Below, in pieces: positions 26,267 through 35,021 of a stretch of 64,000 bases of DNA. A program made the translations under genes and the position numbers. The stretch comes from Paenibacillus sp. SY21-1. GTDB lineage: Bacteria; Bacillota; Bacilli; Paenibacillales; Paenibacillaceae. Numbering within the stretch: position 1 is the stretch's first letter; each line of letters starts with the position of its first letter. The stretch covers positions 53,485 to 117,484 of the forward strand of contig NZ_STGF01000025.1 of the NCBI RefSeq assembly GCF_005222705.1. Reading direction: 5' to 3'. The notes under the pieces are model-generated. The model was not told the DNA's origin, did not search any database, and was given only the letters and a program-made list of their open reading frames with translations.

Positions 26267-26644
26267 ATGGAGGACGATGCACTATTAGCTCTAGTTGGAG
26301 CGCGGATTAAAGAGTTGCGAAATCAGAAGAAATGGACCCAATTGGAGTTTGCGGAGCTGGCCAACTCCCAAGACACATACATTGGTGAGATTGAGAGAGG
26401 CAAACGTAATATTTCCTTAAGGATGTTAGCCAAGATTGCAAATACACTTGACGTTCCGGTAGCCGAACTGTTTAAGTTTGGCCGAATAGAGGAACAGGAG
26501 TCGCTGTCCCAGAAGGAACAGATCGTTGAGATTATAAAGGCGAGGCTAAAGACACGGTCGCTTGAGGATGTCCAGCTTGTACAGCGGATTGTGGACGATT
26601 TGTTCCAGACAATAGATAGCCAATATCAGAACCGTCAGAAGTAA
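26267..26644 (+). CDS. XRE-family transcriptional regulator
   Basis: 125 residues from ATG 26267. Residues 8-65 form the Cro/CI helix-turn-helix (RIKELRNQKKWTQLEFAELA, then IGEIERGKRNISLRMLAKIA). The C-terminal 55 residues are helical, likely for dimerisation. Probably autoregulated through the upstream palindrome and controlling the divergent lipoprotein/TPR/membrane cluster. Confidence 0.9.
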   Translation: MEDDALLALVGARIKELRNQKKWTQLEFAELANSQDTYIGEIERGKRNISLRMLAKIANTLDVPVAELFKFGRIEEQESLSQKEQIVEIIKARLKTRSLEDVQLVQRIVDDLFQTIDSQYQNRQK

Positions 26645-26646
26645 TG

Positions 26647-26685
26647 AAATGGGCCAAGATGCAGTCGATCTTAGCCCATTTTTTA
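26647..26685 (+). terminator. Rho-independent terminator after XRE gene
   Basis: AAATGGGC..AAGAT pairs with ATCTT.GCCCATTT, followed by a T-run. Confidence 0.85.
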
Positions 26686-26688
26686 TAT

Positions 26689-26898
26689 TCAATTCTCTTG
26701 TTTGAGTTTCCTGAAAAGCGCGTGTCGATCCAATAAGGAAAATGTTTGATGCGCAAACCAACAAGCGAGGATCAACGTCTCACGTTCAACGGGCTGATTG
26801 CTGACCTTCACACAAACTGAAATTTCATGAACGAGTTCCTGCGCCAATTCAATGATATGCAGCAGCTTGTCCTGTTACTGATCCCCATTTCTGTTCAT
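26689..26898 (-). pseudogene. Small gene with an in-frame stop at codon 8
   Basis: A strong ribosome site (TTAGGGAGGGGCT) precedes ATG 26898, but codon 8 is TAA. After it the same frame stays open for 62 codons with protein-like composition (DKLLHIIELAQELVHEIS, then LILACWFAHQTFSLLDRH). This reads as a recently inactivated 69-residue helical protein. There is a faint resemblance to Spo0E-type phosphatases, but the SQxLD motif is not intact. Confidence 0.5.
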
Positions 26899-26923
26899 AG
26901 CCCCTCCCTAATCTGACCCCACT

Positions 26924-27961
26924 TTAAATAACTTTTGCCCGATATTTCGCATTAATAGTGACTTCCAGATCGGCATGTCTTTTATAGAATCCCATGTCCC
27001 GCGTAGACTGGTTGGCCTGTTGGGTAAAAGAATCAGCTATCGTCGGGCTATCAAATTGAAAGTAATCCCGGTTCTTTTGCTTTCCAAACATGGCAATCAG
27101 CGCATAGTTGTAGCTGCCGGAATTGCAAATGCCGCCACTGCCTAACGGAATCTCATTCATAATATCCTGAATCCTCAGCTTCTCGGGTCGTTCAGTTTTC
27201 TGTTCCAGTGTTAGTAATAGGCTTGCAAACAGAATGTCGGCGTTGGCGCGTTCGGTGATCAAGTGAAGGTTATAGTGCTTGCTTGAAACGGTTTCCCAAT
27301 CCAACGCAGTAATCGTCGGTTCGACATTGCTTTCTTTGGTCTGCGCGACTTTCTCCAGCGTCTCCCGGTGACCGTAGGCAAACAAAAAGCGATCAAGCTT
27401 TAAGGCAGCCTGATCGCCGAACAGCGGTTGCACCTTGGGAAGAAGCTGCTGGTAGAATTCCGTGTACAATGTAATCGAGTCAGCCGCGCTTGCGATACTG
27501 TCAGTGTCATATTCAACGTCTTGCAGTAAATCCTTTATGCCTCTCAAGCGGCCCGAGTCAGTCAGCTCGATCTGATCCGAACAAAGAAGATAAACGAGAA
27601 ATGAGGTCGTTGTAAAGGCGTACTCATTGTCCCCCAGCAGATTGCTCCAATATGCAATAATGCTATCCAGATCGGAGAGCGATTGCTCGGTAAACGAGGC
27701 CCAGTTTTTTACGGCAGCCAAGTGAAGCTTTTTGTAGGGATAAGGAACGTCCTGTTGCTGCCACTTGCCGCAAGACCAGGCGAGGGCGGCGCGGAGCGTG
27801 TGCGGGTTTACAGCAGCCTGGTCGGCAAACGCGCGCTTCCAGGCTTGCAGAGGCTCGGTAGGGTAGCGGGCAAACGGAAAGCGAGCCAGGTGCTGCTCGT
27901 GGTGGGCTTTGACGAAGGCGACAATGGCCTTTTTCTTGGCGTCGGTAAGTTGTAGGGACAT
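26924..27961 (-). CDS. Hypothetical 345-residue protein
   Basis: Starts at ATG 27961 behind AAAGGA. Mostly helical cytoplasmic protein, with a conserved-looking block GSGGICNSGSYNYALIAMFGKQKNRDYFQF (as separate segments) near residue 275. No family recognised. It follows two other hypothetical genes on the same strand at 24- and -4-bp spacing, forming a three-gene operon. Confidence 0.7.
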   Translation of the reverse strand: MSLQLTDAKKKAIVAFVKAHHEQHLARFPFARYPTEPLQAWKRAFADQAAVNPHTLRAALAWSCGKWQQQDVPYPYKKLHLAAVKNWASFTEQSLSDLDSIIAYWSNLLGDNEYAFTTTSFLVYLLCSDQIELTDSGRLRGIKDLLQDVEYDTDSIASAADSITLYTEFYQQLLPKVQPLFGDQAALKLDRFLFAYGHRETLEKVAQTKESNVEPTITALDWETVSSKHYNLHLITERANADILFASLLLTLEQKTERPEKLRIQDIMNEIPLGSGGICNSGSYNYALIAMFGKQKNRDYFQFDSPTIADSFTQQANQSTRDMGFYKRHADLEVTINAKYRAKVI

Positions 27962-27984
27962 AGAAAATGTTCCTTTCAAGGTGA

Positions 27985-28395
27985 TTAATGATTATAGATG
28001 TTGGCCTGCTCGTGTAGCCAGCATTCAGCTTCGAGCGAGTGAATGCCCTGTAATGTAAAGAAGGTAATGCTGCATTCGTTATCTAAAAGGATAAAGATTT
28101 TGTACAGGCTGCTGCCATCGTCAAAGGCGTAACACTCAATGTATTCCGGCCAGTAAGTGAGCGCGGCGCACGAAAAGGCCAGGGACTGCTCGGGATTGGG
28201 AGTAAGCTTGTCGGCGGCTTCTAATAGGTGAAATGAGTGGGCGGAAGATGAGGAAGGGCTGTCACCTTCATAAATAATGCGGATCTGGTTCAAGTAATCG
28301 TTCAGAAAATAGAGGCAGGTTGGGGGGATAATGCTGTCTTGAAACAGATAAGTGATATCCGTTAGAGGAGTGAGATTGATCAATTTCCGGATCAC
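27985..28395 (-). CDS. Hypothetical 136-residue protein
   Basis: Middle gene of a three-gene operon; its ATG overlaps the upstream stop by 4 bp. Alpha/beta composition with YIECYAFDDGSSLYKIFILL, resembling immunity-type small proteins, but no family was identified. Confidence 0.65.
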   Translation of the reverse strand: MIRKLINLTPLTDITYLFQDSIIPPTCLYFLNDYLNQIRIIYEGDSPSSSSAHSFHLLEAADKLTPNPEQSLAFSCAALTYWPEYIECYAFDDGSSLYKIFILLDNECSITFFTLQGIHSLEAECWLHEQANIYNH

Positions 28396-28811
28396 TCCTT
28401 TTCATGACAACGATCGTTGGTATCGTCGCTACCGTCGGTAAAATGCGGAGAGGGTTGGGCTGTTTTAAATACTTCGGCTGAAATATAAAACGGCTCAGCG
28501 AGCTCAGACACCCAGCCCACAGCAAGTTCAACCGGACTGCCCTCTACGAGCGGAGGTCCGGTTGCCCATTCTTCTTCCCTTGTAAAAGCAATCCCTTCCT
28601 CGTCCCAAATGACAAATACATCGGTACCATCATAGTAGGGATTGATCCCGTCTCCTTCCTTAAAAGTGAGGGCGACCCGCACTTGATGTACGGGTCGTCC
28701 TTCGACTGTGGATTCAGTTTGTTTTGTTGAGATGGCGAGAAAGTTCATGTCGCCTTCGAAGTTGAAGGCAATGTTGAGAATAGAAAGCAAATGATGGTGT
28801 TTTTTGTCCAT
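28392..28811 (-). CDS. Hypothetical 139-residue protein
   Basis: First gene of the operon, from ATG 28811 behind GGGAGG. The middle is beta-rich (HQVRVALTFKEGDGINPYYD) and the C-terminus acidic. No family recognised. It overlaps the next gene by 4 bp, so translation is coupled. Confidence 0.65.
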   Translation of the reverse strand: MDKKHHHLLSILNIAFNFEGDMNFLAISTKQTESTVEGRPVHQVRVALTFKEGDGINPYYDGTDVFVIWDEEGIAFTREEEWATGPPLVEGSPVELAVGWVSELAEPFYISAEVFKTAQPSPHFTDGSDDTNDRCHEKE

Positions 28812-28997
28812 AGTATCCTCCCTCAATGTATTCATGAATATAATATATGGATAAATACATTTTCATAACATTTTCTCAAATAGCTTGATGCAGTCTGATA
28901 AGAAGGGGACGTTTTTTATTTGATTAGTATATTTGGTGGACTTTTTTGAAGAAACGAGGTAATATGGATATACAATATTAGGGACGAGGTGTTGTGC

Positions 28998-29762
28998 GTG
29001 AAATTTGACTCAAGTATTCCTTTGTCAGATAAAGAGAAGGGAAGACTAGTAGAAGCCATTTATAATGCATATAAAAATGATGTACGTGAGTTTCTTATTG
29101 AATATGAGCTCGAAACGCACAACTGTGTACATTTTCTGAGATGGGATTTTACAAACACCAATATTATAAGAGGGTTTCAAAACTCTCACTTCCAATGTTT
29201 AAAGGCAAAAAGAGGTCCATGGAGATTCGTGTTAATTTACGACAAAGAGTCTGGATTTTTATACTCTCTTATGCGAGAAAAACGATTTTTAGAATTACAG
29301 GGAAGAGTCAATAAGGATCGTGTTCATTATGTCGATGCGCTCGCCTCATTAAATCATGATCTGGACGATGCTAGTAACATCGAAAGGGTATTTGCTCAAG
29401 ATCTATTTGATATGGATGGTACACAATGGAGTGGTGAAGTTCAAGCAGTATTGCAAGAACTAATTATGAGCATTGATGGTCCAATTAAGTATTATGGATT
29501 AATAACGTTTTCTTCCGAAAAGGATGAAATAACTTCAGTTACAGCATATATTCCGACAACTGATTTAGGTATAGCACATCAAGAAAATTGGAATGAATAT
29601 ATTACTGCGGACTTTTCTAATACTTATGAAGAATCTGCCTTCCCGATTGATGCAGAAGATGACGATATACAAATTGGTTTGCGAGATGGAGTGGTCCCGC
29701 AACAAGAGGACGATCTCGTTCAACCTAAAATAGATGAACAAAAAGAGGATGATGAAGGATGA
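28998..29762 (+). CDS. DUF5986-like protein paired with XRE-ImmA gene
   Basis: 254 residues from GTG 28998 (GAGG 8 nt upstream; GTG 28989 is also possible). It contains HNCVHFLRWDFTNTNIIRGF and KRGPWRFVLIYDKESGFLYS, which I recall from DUF5986 proteins. The C-terminal 40 residues are acidic. It precedes an XRE-ImmA gene by 33 bp. Such pairs are frequent on mobile elements; one may be a regulator/protease and the other its target, but this is inference. Confidence 0.6.
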   Translation: MKFDSSIPLSDKEKGRLVEAIYNAYKNDVREFLIEYELETHNCVHFLRWDFTNTNIIRGFQNSHFQCLKAKRGPWRFVLIYDKESGFLYSLMREKRFLELQGRVNKDRVHYVDALASLNHDLDDASNIERVFAQDLFDMDGTQWSGEVQAVLQELIMSIDGPIKYYGLITFSSEKDEITSVTAYIPTTDLGIAHQENWNEYITADFSNTYEESAFPIDAEDDDIQIGLRDGVVPQQEDDLVQPKIDEQKEDDEG

Positions 29763-29795
29763 TTTCTAGACTTCTCTTGGGAGGAGGAGTTCAAA

Positions 29796-30962
29796 ATGAC
29801 AGTAACAAGGACTTTTAATGGCGATAGGCTAAAAGCTGCTCGGATATATAGGGGGAAAACTATTGCCGAGTTGGCTGAAGAGGTTGAGGTGACAAAGCAA
29901 GCAATTTCTCAATTTGAGAATGGAAAAACACCAGGGCTCGAAACTCTGTTAAGACTTATAAGTGCGTTAGGGTTCCCACGTGATTATTTTTATGAGCAGA
30001 ACAGGAATGAGGCTAGAATTGGAAATACTTATTTTCGTGCCTTGCTTACATCCAAGAAAAAAGATCGGATGTCACAGATAGAAAAAATGAAAATTGTTGC
30101 TGGTATATATCATTTTTTAAATAAATATATTAATTTTCCTAATCTAAACTTACCCAGTGACTCATATGACTCTCATGATATTGAGTCAATAACTAGTCAG
30201 CTACGACAATTTTGGGGAATAGGATTAGATGAGCCACTCACTAATATGGTGCGACTTCTCGAAAAAAACGGTATTATTGTTACCTCATTTTCTACAGATG
30301 GTGAGGGAATAGATGCCTTTAGCCAACGGCAGCAAGTTGAGGAATACGACTACTATTTTGTGGTCCTTGGAGAAGATAAGAGATCCGCAACAAGAAGGCA
30401 ATTCGATGCGGCTCATGAACTTGGTCATATCATATTACATGATTGGACTCATGATATTGAATCTCTGTCTCGTGAAGAATTTCGGCAAGTTGAGAATGAA
30501 GCAAACCAGTTTGCTGCTTCTTTTTTGCTTCCAAAAGACGCTTTTATTAGAGATCTTATATATCCCAATAAGTTAGACTATTATGTAGAACTAAAGAAAA
30601 AGTGGAGAGTTTCTGTTTCTGCGATGATTGTGCGCGCTTATCAGTTAAAGGTAATCAACAACAATCAATACCAAAATCTAATGAAGCAGTTGTCAAAAAA
30701 AGGGTGGAGGACAAAAGAGCCTCTAGACGACGTAATACAAATCCCTAAACCCACGCTCATGAAAAAAGCGATTGAAATATTAATCATTAATCAAGTCATG
30801 ACAGGGGAACAGATTGTCAGGCAACTTTCTACTAACAATCTTAGTTTAAATAGTAATGAAATTGAGATATTACTTGGTCTAGATAAGGGGACATTGGTAG
30901 ATAAGAATCAAGGAAATCCCGTAGTTAGTATTAAAAAAACAAAGGGTCGAGAATCGGAATGA
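29796..30962 (+). CDS. XRE regulator fused to ImmA/IrrE metallopeptidase
   Basis: 388 residues. N-terminal helix-turn-helix (about 9-62: RLKAARIYRGKTIAELAEEV); zinc metallopeptidase motif HELGH (about 207-211) with the downstream NEANQFAASFLLP typical of ImmA/IrrE. A C-terminal extension of about 100 residues may be a second DNA-binding or interaction region. ImmA-type enzymes cut a repressor upon stress to induce mobile-element genes. The start follows GGGAGGAGG. Confidence 0.92.
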   Translation: MTVTRTFNGDRLKAARIYRGKTIAELAEEVEVTKQAISQFENGKTPGLETLLRLISALGFPRDYFYEQNRNEARIGNTYFRALLTSKKKDRMSQIEKMKIVAGIYHFLNKYINFPNLNLPSDSYDSHDIESITSQLRQFWGIGLDEPLTNMVRLLEKNGIIVTSFSTDGEGIDAFSQRQQVEEYDYYFVVLGEDKRSATRRQFDAAHELGHIILHDWTHDIESLSREEFRQVENEANQFAASFLLPKDAFIRDLIYPNKLDYYVELKKKWRVSVSAMIVRAYQLKVINNNQYQNLMKQLSKKGWRTKEPLDDVIQIPKPTLMKKAIEILIINQVMTGEQIVRQLSTNNLSLNSNEIEILLGLDKGTLVDKNQGNPVVSIKKTKGRESE

Positions 30963-31040
30963 TGGTTATGCGGTTAAATTGCATATATATGGTAAAAATG
31001 GGGTTAATTAATCGTAATATTTCGTCGTAAGAAGTTACGA

Positions 31041-31084
31041 AGCAAAATAACATGAAATGAACGTAAGATTCGTGTTATTTTGCT
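31041..31084. terminator. Bidirectional terminator between XRE-ImmA and split nuclease
   Basis: AGCAAAATAACATGAA pairs with TTCGTGTTATTTTGCT (one mismatch), between convergent genes. Confidence 0.75.
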
Positions 31085-31119
31085 CAGTTATCAGCCTTCT
31101 CTCTATTTGGTTGTGAGAA

Positions 31120-31500
31120 CTAAAGTATAATTGGTTGTGCAATATATGTGTCTATATTTTTGTCATGTAAACCTTTTTCTTTAGTAAAGCTTCTCTTAAA
31201 AGCATCAGCATTAGTAATAATTCTTTTATCGTCGTATATGAATAAAAAAAGATGTTCCACTTTGTAGTGGAATGAGTCAGAGCCTAATTCCTCATTCAAA
31301 GTTCGCTCAGTCATATTTGCCCGAGTACATTTTACTTCAATTGCTAAGTCGTACTCGTCAATAAAAATATCGTATCGCACGGGTCTGTAGCCGGCATCAA
31401 CTGTAACTTCAAGACGAGCCTCTGGAAAAAGCGGCTTAATTAAAGAGTACAGAATACGTTGGACATCATATTCATTTCCAATTTTTATTCGATTTAGATC
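31120..31500 (-). pseudogene. C-terminal part of PD-(D/E)XK nuclease gene split by IS256-family element
   Basis: 126 codons beginning with DLNRIKIGNEYDVQRILYSL and containing the nuclease core YDIFIDEYDLAIEVKCTR. The frame continues into the insertion sequence and could be translated from within it, but the gene is really the second half of the protein starting at 33449. Taking out the element and one target copy joins KIE to DLN in frame, giving a 279-residue protein: helical N-terminus, linker, PD-(D/E)XK domain. Confidence 0.85.
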
Positions 31501-31509
31501 CTCAATTTT
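31501..31509. repeat. Target-site duplication, left copy
   Basis: CTCAATTTT, identical to 32991-32999; 9 bp fits IS256-family insertion. Confidence 0.85.
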
Positions 31510-31566
31510 GAGACTGTCAATTAAAATGTGTAACCTCTGAAAACAGAATCTAGCAACTAGCGAGCC

Positions 31567-31684
31567 GCGGCTTGACATGGAGCCTCTGGCTGGTCCGGTG
31601 CTCCCGCGATGGGCGAAGTGGTTAAAGGACCGATATCGCTCCAGCGGTCAGCCTACCAGACCCGCCTCCTCCATGTAAAGCCGC
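31567..31684 (-). repeat. Large inverted repeat 3' of the IS256-family transposase
   Basis: GCGGCTTGACATGGAG (31567-31582) pairs with CTCCATGTAAAGCCGC (31669-31684) with one mismatch, enclosing about 86 bp. It abuts the transposase stop codon. It could form a long stem in mRNA or be a relic of a small insert. Confidence 0.6.
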
Positions 31685-32902
31685 TTAGCGCACCTGTACG
31701 CGATCCGGATAACATACCGTCAATTGCAGCAGGATTTGACCCCAGTTCTGCACGCGACCGGTCCATTTTCGTACGACATCCATCGTGGCCAAGTACAACA
31801 TTTTTAACAAGGCCTCATCCGTAGGGAACATGCTTTTCCCCTTGGTCACTTTGCGCAATTGCCGATGGTAGCTTTCAATCATGTTTGTCGTGTAGATCAT
31901 CTTGCGGAGCTCTGCCGGATACATAAAGAATGTGGAAAGCTCGTCCCAATTCTGTCGCCAAGATTTCACGATAAGCGGGTATTTCTGACCCCACGTTTCT
32001 TCAAATCGTTCCAGCTCTAGAAGGGCGGCTTCCTCTGTCGCGGCTTTGTAAATCGGCTTCAAATCTGCGGTTACACGCTTTAAATCTTTATAAGAAACGT
32101 ATCGTACTGAATTTCGGATTTGATGAACGATACATTTTTGAATATCTGTTTTCGGATAACACGCACCAATGGCCTGGGTAAAGCCTGCCAAATTGTCTAC
32201 GCATACCAGCAAAATATCTTGTACACCTCGGCTCTTCAGATCATTTAACACGCTCATCCAGAACTTTGCGGACTCGTTTTCACCAATCCAAATGCCAAGT
32301 ACATCCTTATTACCGTCCAGATCGACACCGATGACCATGTAGGCGGCTTTGTTTACGATCGCCCCATCCTGCTTCACCTTGAAATGAATGGCATCCAAAA
32401 ACATCACCGCATAAACCGGCTGCAATGGGCGGTTATGCCACTCCTTAATTAAGGGCATAATTTTATTCGTGACATTGGAAATGAGCGTGGGCGAAACCTC
32501 AATCCCATACAGTCCTTGTAAATGGTCTTGAATGTCCCGCGTACTCACACCTTTCGCATACAAGGCTGTGATTTGATCTTCGATTCCCGTCATGTTGGTT
32601 TGGTTCTTTTTGATGACCACTGGTTCGAACTCACCTAGTCGATCACGCGGCACTTGAATCTCCATATCGCCATATTCCGTGTGAATCGTCTTCTTGCCAT
32701 AACCGTTTCGACTATTCTTTGTCTGCTTGTTTTGATCATACGGAGCATAATCAAGCTGCGTGTCCAGTTCTGCTTTTAAAGTGGCTTCCAGTACATCTTT
32801 AAACATGTCTTTTAAGGTCGCTTGAATGTGCTCCACCGATTGGAATTGATGTTCATTCACCAGCGCACGGATATCCTGTTTGGTCCAAAATTTAGTTGTC
32901 AT
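31685..32902 (-). CDS. IS256-family (mutator-type) transposase
   Basis: 405 residues, full length. DDE residues are recognisable: FLDAIHFK, VCVDNLAGF and TTNMIESYHRQLR. The signature block with QKCIVHQIRN is typical of the family. Ribosome site CGGAGGGA before the start. The protein looks intact, so the element may be active. Confidence 0.95.
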   Translation of the reverse strand: MTTKFWTKQDIRALVNEHQFQSVEHIQATLKDMFKDVLEATLKAELDTQLDYAPYDQNKQTKNSRNGYGKKTIHTEYGDMEIQVPRDRLGEFEPVVIKKNQTNMTGIEDQITALYAKGVSTRDIQDHLQGLYGIEVSPTLISNVTNKIMPLIKEWHNRPLQPVYAVMFLDAIHFKVKQDGAIVNKAAYMVIGVDLDGNKDVLGIWIGENESAKFWMSVLNDLKSRGVQDILLVCVDNLAGFTQAIGACYPKTDIQKCIVHQIRNSVRYVSYKDLKRVTADLKPIYKAATEEAALLELERFEETWGQKYPLIVKSWRQNWDELSTFFMYPAELRKMIYTTNMIESYHRQLRKVTKGKSMFPTDEALLKMLYLATMDVVRKWTGRVQNWGQILLQLTVCYPDRVQVR

Positions 32903-32990
32903 GATTGTTCCCTCCGAATTCGATTGTTGATAGGTTTAGTATGTCCCATCTAGATCGTTTTCAAAGGTTCCATTTTTCATTTTACACTCC

Positions 32991-32999
32991 CTCAATTTT
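32991..32999. repeat. Target-site duplication, right copy
   Basis: CTCAATTTT, identical to 31501-31509. Confidence 0.85.
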
Positions 33000-33449
33000 A
33001 ATTTTGGCACTGCCATGAATATCATCCTGATACATCGTTTTTAAATGCAAATGGAAGTTGGCCAAAATTCTCTTTATTATTAAGATAGTAGTGAGTAGGT
33101 CAAAGGTGTAATTCAGCTTTCTAGAGTGAAGTCCATTCTTAACATCCTCTATGAGACTTACGATAAACTTTATGGATTTTTCTATGGTTTGTATTGAATT
33201 TTCTTTGTGATTTCGGCGTTTCTGAGATGTTTCAATAATTTGAGAGTTTAGAAAAAATGATTTTGCAACTTCATCATCTGAAAAAGAGTTTCGCAGCACT
33301 TTTTGAGATGTATTTAACCAAGAATTGATTTCGTGCTCAGCATCTGGGTTTTTACGCATCTCCTGGATTAGTTGTGCTCCGCTGTCAACTAACTTACTCA
33401 AGTGTGCAATAGCCTCTTCCCTTTCATATCTGATTTCACTAATTGGCAT
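32991..33449 (-). pseudogene. N-terminal part of split PD-(D/E)XK nuclease gene
   Basis: 153 codons, helical, from ATG 33449 to the target duplication (last residues GSAKIKIE); a stop arises inside the insertion element nine bases later. The helices include IEKSIKFIVSLIEDV and IIKRILANFHLHLKTMY. In related proteins a block of the form FHxxxRxLxxR lies just before the nuclease domain, matching FHLHLKT here. It starts 28 bp after the ATPase gene, so ATPase and nuclease were an operon. Confidence 0.85.
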
Positions 33450-33477
33450 AGCTATCCTCCATTTCTGAATTCGTTAA

Positions 33478-34686
33478 TTAATGCATGCCCCAACGAAGAT
33501 AGAACAAAAATAACGGTTCTAAGATATAAAGAACCTCATCTTTCCACTCAAATACTTGATAAATAGAATCACTTGTTTCTATTATTGTTTGTGTTTGTAC
33601 GATGGTCTTTTTTATTGAGTTCTTATCTGGTTTACTTAGTTGGTCCCCTAATATTTTGTCAAATCTCAGTTTTAAACTATCTAAACTCAGAGCAGTAGAT
33701 GGGGGATCTATAGCTATTGCTTTTAAGAGTAACTCATAGGTGTCAGCTTCCTCACCATCGTCTAGCGTAAATGTTTTGCGCTTTTGTCCCCGAGTAGAGG
33801 GGCCTGTTTTAAAACGTTTAGCAATTTCTTTATAAGGTAAGTTTGTTGTGGTTGCTCTAAATGCAGTGTGTAATGTAGATGGATCTTCAATTTTGGTGAT
33901 GCTCACATCACTATCAATTTCCAATAGAAGGCATAAATTTAAACATATCGTTTGCATCAATTGAGGGGAAGTGAGACTTTCCGCTGCTAGAATTTCAACA
34001 AGCCTAGGATCTATAGTAATTCCTAAGGCTTCAAAGCCTGTAACCGCGATTTTCTGAAGAGCATCCGGTTTCCATGGTTCAATATTGATCAAACTTAATC
34101 TTCCGCTCAAGTCCGGGTTTTTTCGTATAGCATCATCTGCTCTATGTGGCAAAGAAACAACTATTGCGGGAAACTCTTTTCGAATTGCATCCTTTAATTG
34201 TTGAGCAATTTCCAATTGTAGTTCTTCGGAAGCATAGTGAAAGTCATCTAGTAGAAGTACTAAATTATTCTCTTTGAAGTATTCAATGACTTGATCTTTC
34301 CCAGTGACGAATTTCTCCATCGTTGAGGATGAAACTGATTGGGAGACTCCAGGGAGTCGTTCTCCTGCTGTTGAAGTTGTTTGAATTTGCTGTCCTTCTA
34401 TTGATAGCCCGGCTTTATTGGCTACCGTCATCCAAAAGGAAGCGGAGTGTTTAAAATCACTTCCCGTAAGAGACACAATATTATTTGGTCCTATAACTTT
34501 CTCACATAAGACTGTTTTACCAGTTTTAGACGGTCCAATCACCGAAGTTAGAAATCCAGAAGTGTTAAGAGCTTGTTTCAGTCGAAACTCGTAAGAATAC
34601 GAAAATTCGGAAGATGTACGAGATATATATGTGTGCTCTGGGAATGAACCAGGTTTAAAAACGTCATTCGCCTTGAATTTTCTCAT
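33478..34686 (-). CDS. P-loop ATPase partnered with the split nuclease
   Basis: 402 residues. Walker A GPSKTGKT (51-58), Walker B LVLLLDDF (142-148), a sensor-like stretch IVVSLPHRADD and a possible arginine finger in DLSGRLSLINIEPW. About residues 190-400 are helical lid and winged-helix-like regions. This is an AAA+/STAND-type ATPase. With the downstream PD-(D/E)XK gene it makes a compact ATPase-nuclease pair, an arrangement frequent in defence systems; I do not recognise this one as a named system. Ribosome site AAAGGAGTGATC precedes the start. Confidence 0.75.
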   Translation of the reverse strand: MRKFKANDVFKPGSFPEHTYISRTSSEFSYSYEFRLKQALNTSGFLTSVIGPSKTGKTVLCEKVIGPNNIVSLTGSDFKHSASFWMTVANKAGLSIEGQQIQTTSTAGERLPGVSQSVSSSTMEKFVTGKDQVIEYFKENNLVLLLDDFHYASEELQLEIAQQLKDAIRKEFPAIVVSLPHRADDAIRKNPDLSGRLSLINIEPWKPDALQKIAVTGFEALGITIDPRLVEILAAESLTSPQLMQTICLNLCLLLEIDSDVSITKIEDPSTLHTAFRATTTNLPYKEIAKRFKTGPSTRGQKRKTFTLDDGEEADTYELLLKAIAIDPPSTALSLDSLKLRFDKILGDQLSKPDKNSIKKTIVQTQTIIETSDSIYQVFEWKDEVLYILEPLFLFYLRWGMH

Positions 34687-34859
34687 ATGATCACTCCTTT
34701 TTAATTATTATAGGGCTTTTTTAACTAAGTTTAAACCTTTCATCCCAGAATGGTTTGAGTTAGGGCCTTAATATGATTTTGGAATAAATTAAGGACCTTT
34801 ATAAGGCTATAAGTAGAAGAGCTTATTTACTGCACTCAGCGTATGCTATAAAAATTACT

Positions 34860-34925
34860 TTCACGAATTTCGCTCTTTCGTTGATATGCTGAGCCTTACC
34901 ACAAGTAAGCAAAACCCTTCGTCAT
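34860..34925. repeat. att-like site B with cassette-end inverted repeat
   Basis: CTTACCACAAGTAA (34895-34908) resembles the SCC attachment sequence CTTATCATAAGTAA, differing only by C/T changes. To its left, TTCACGAATTTCGCTCT (34860-34876) is the inverted partner of the repeat after site A. To its right is AAACCCTTCGTCAT, also found at 13602. It marks the right end of the first cassette and the left end of the second. Confidence 0.65.
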
Positions 34926-35021
34926 ATCATACCCATTAATAATCAATTCGTGGCTCTAACACCCCAAGAATAATGATAAAATAACAAGAGGTACTGCGTT
35001 CGGATTGGAGAGAGAGCTGGG

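Larger units (their letters stand above)
31510..32990 (-). mobile_element. Complete IS256-family insertion sequence (1481 bp)
   Basis: Bounded by exact 9-bp target duplications. Terminal inverted repeats are imperfect: left GAGACTGTC...ACCTCTGAAAAC and right (reverse complement) GGAGTGT...ACCTTTGAAAAC, both reaching a common ATCTAG. It encodes one transposase on the minus strand. It interrupts a nuclease gene in the SCC-like island; unmutated target copies and a clean frame across the join point to recent insertion. Confidence 0.9.

Noticed and set aside
31120..31578. A stand-alone 152-residue nuclease gene starting inside the insertion sequence
   Set aside because: Its first 26 codons are IS terminal sequence; joining across the target duplication recovers the true N-terminus in frame.
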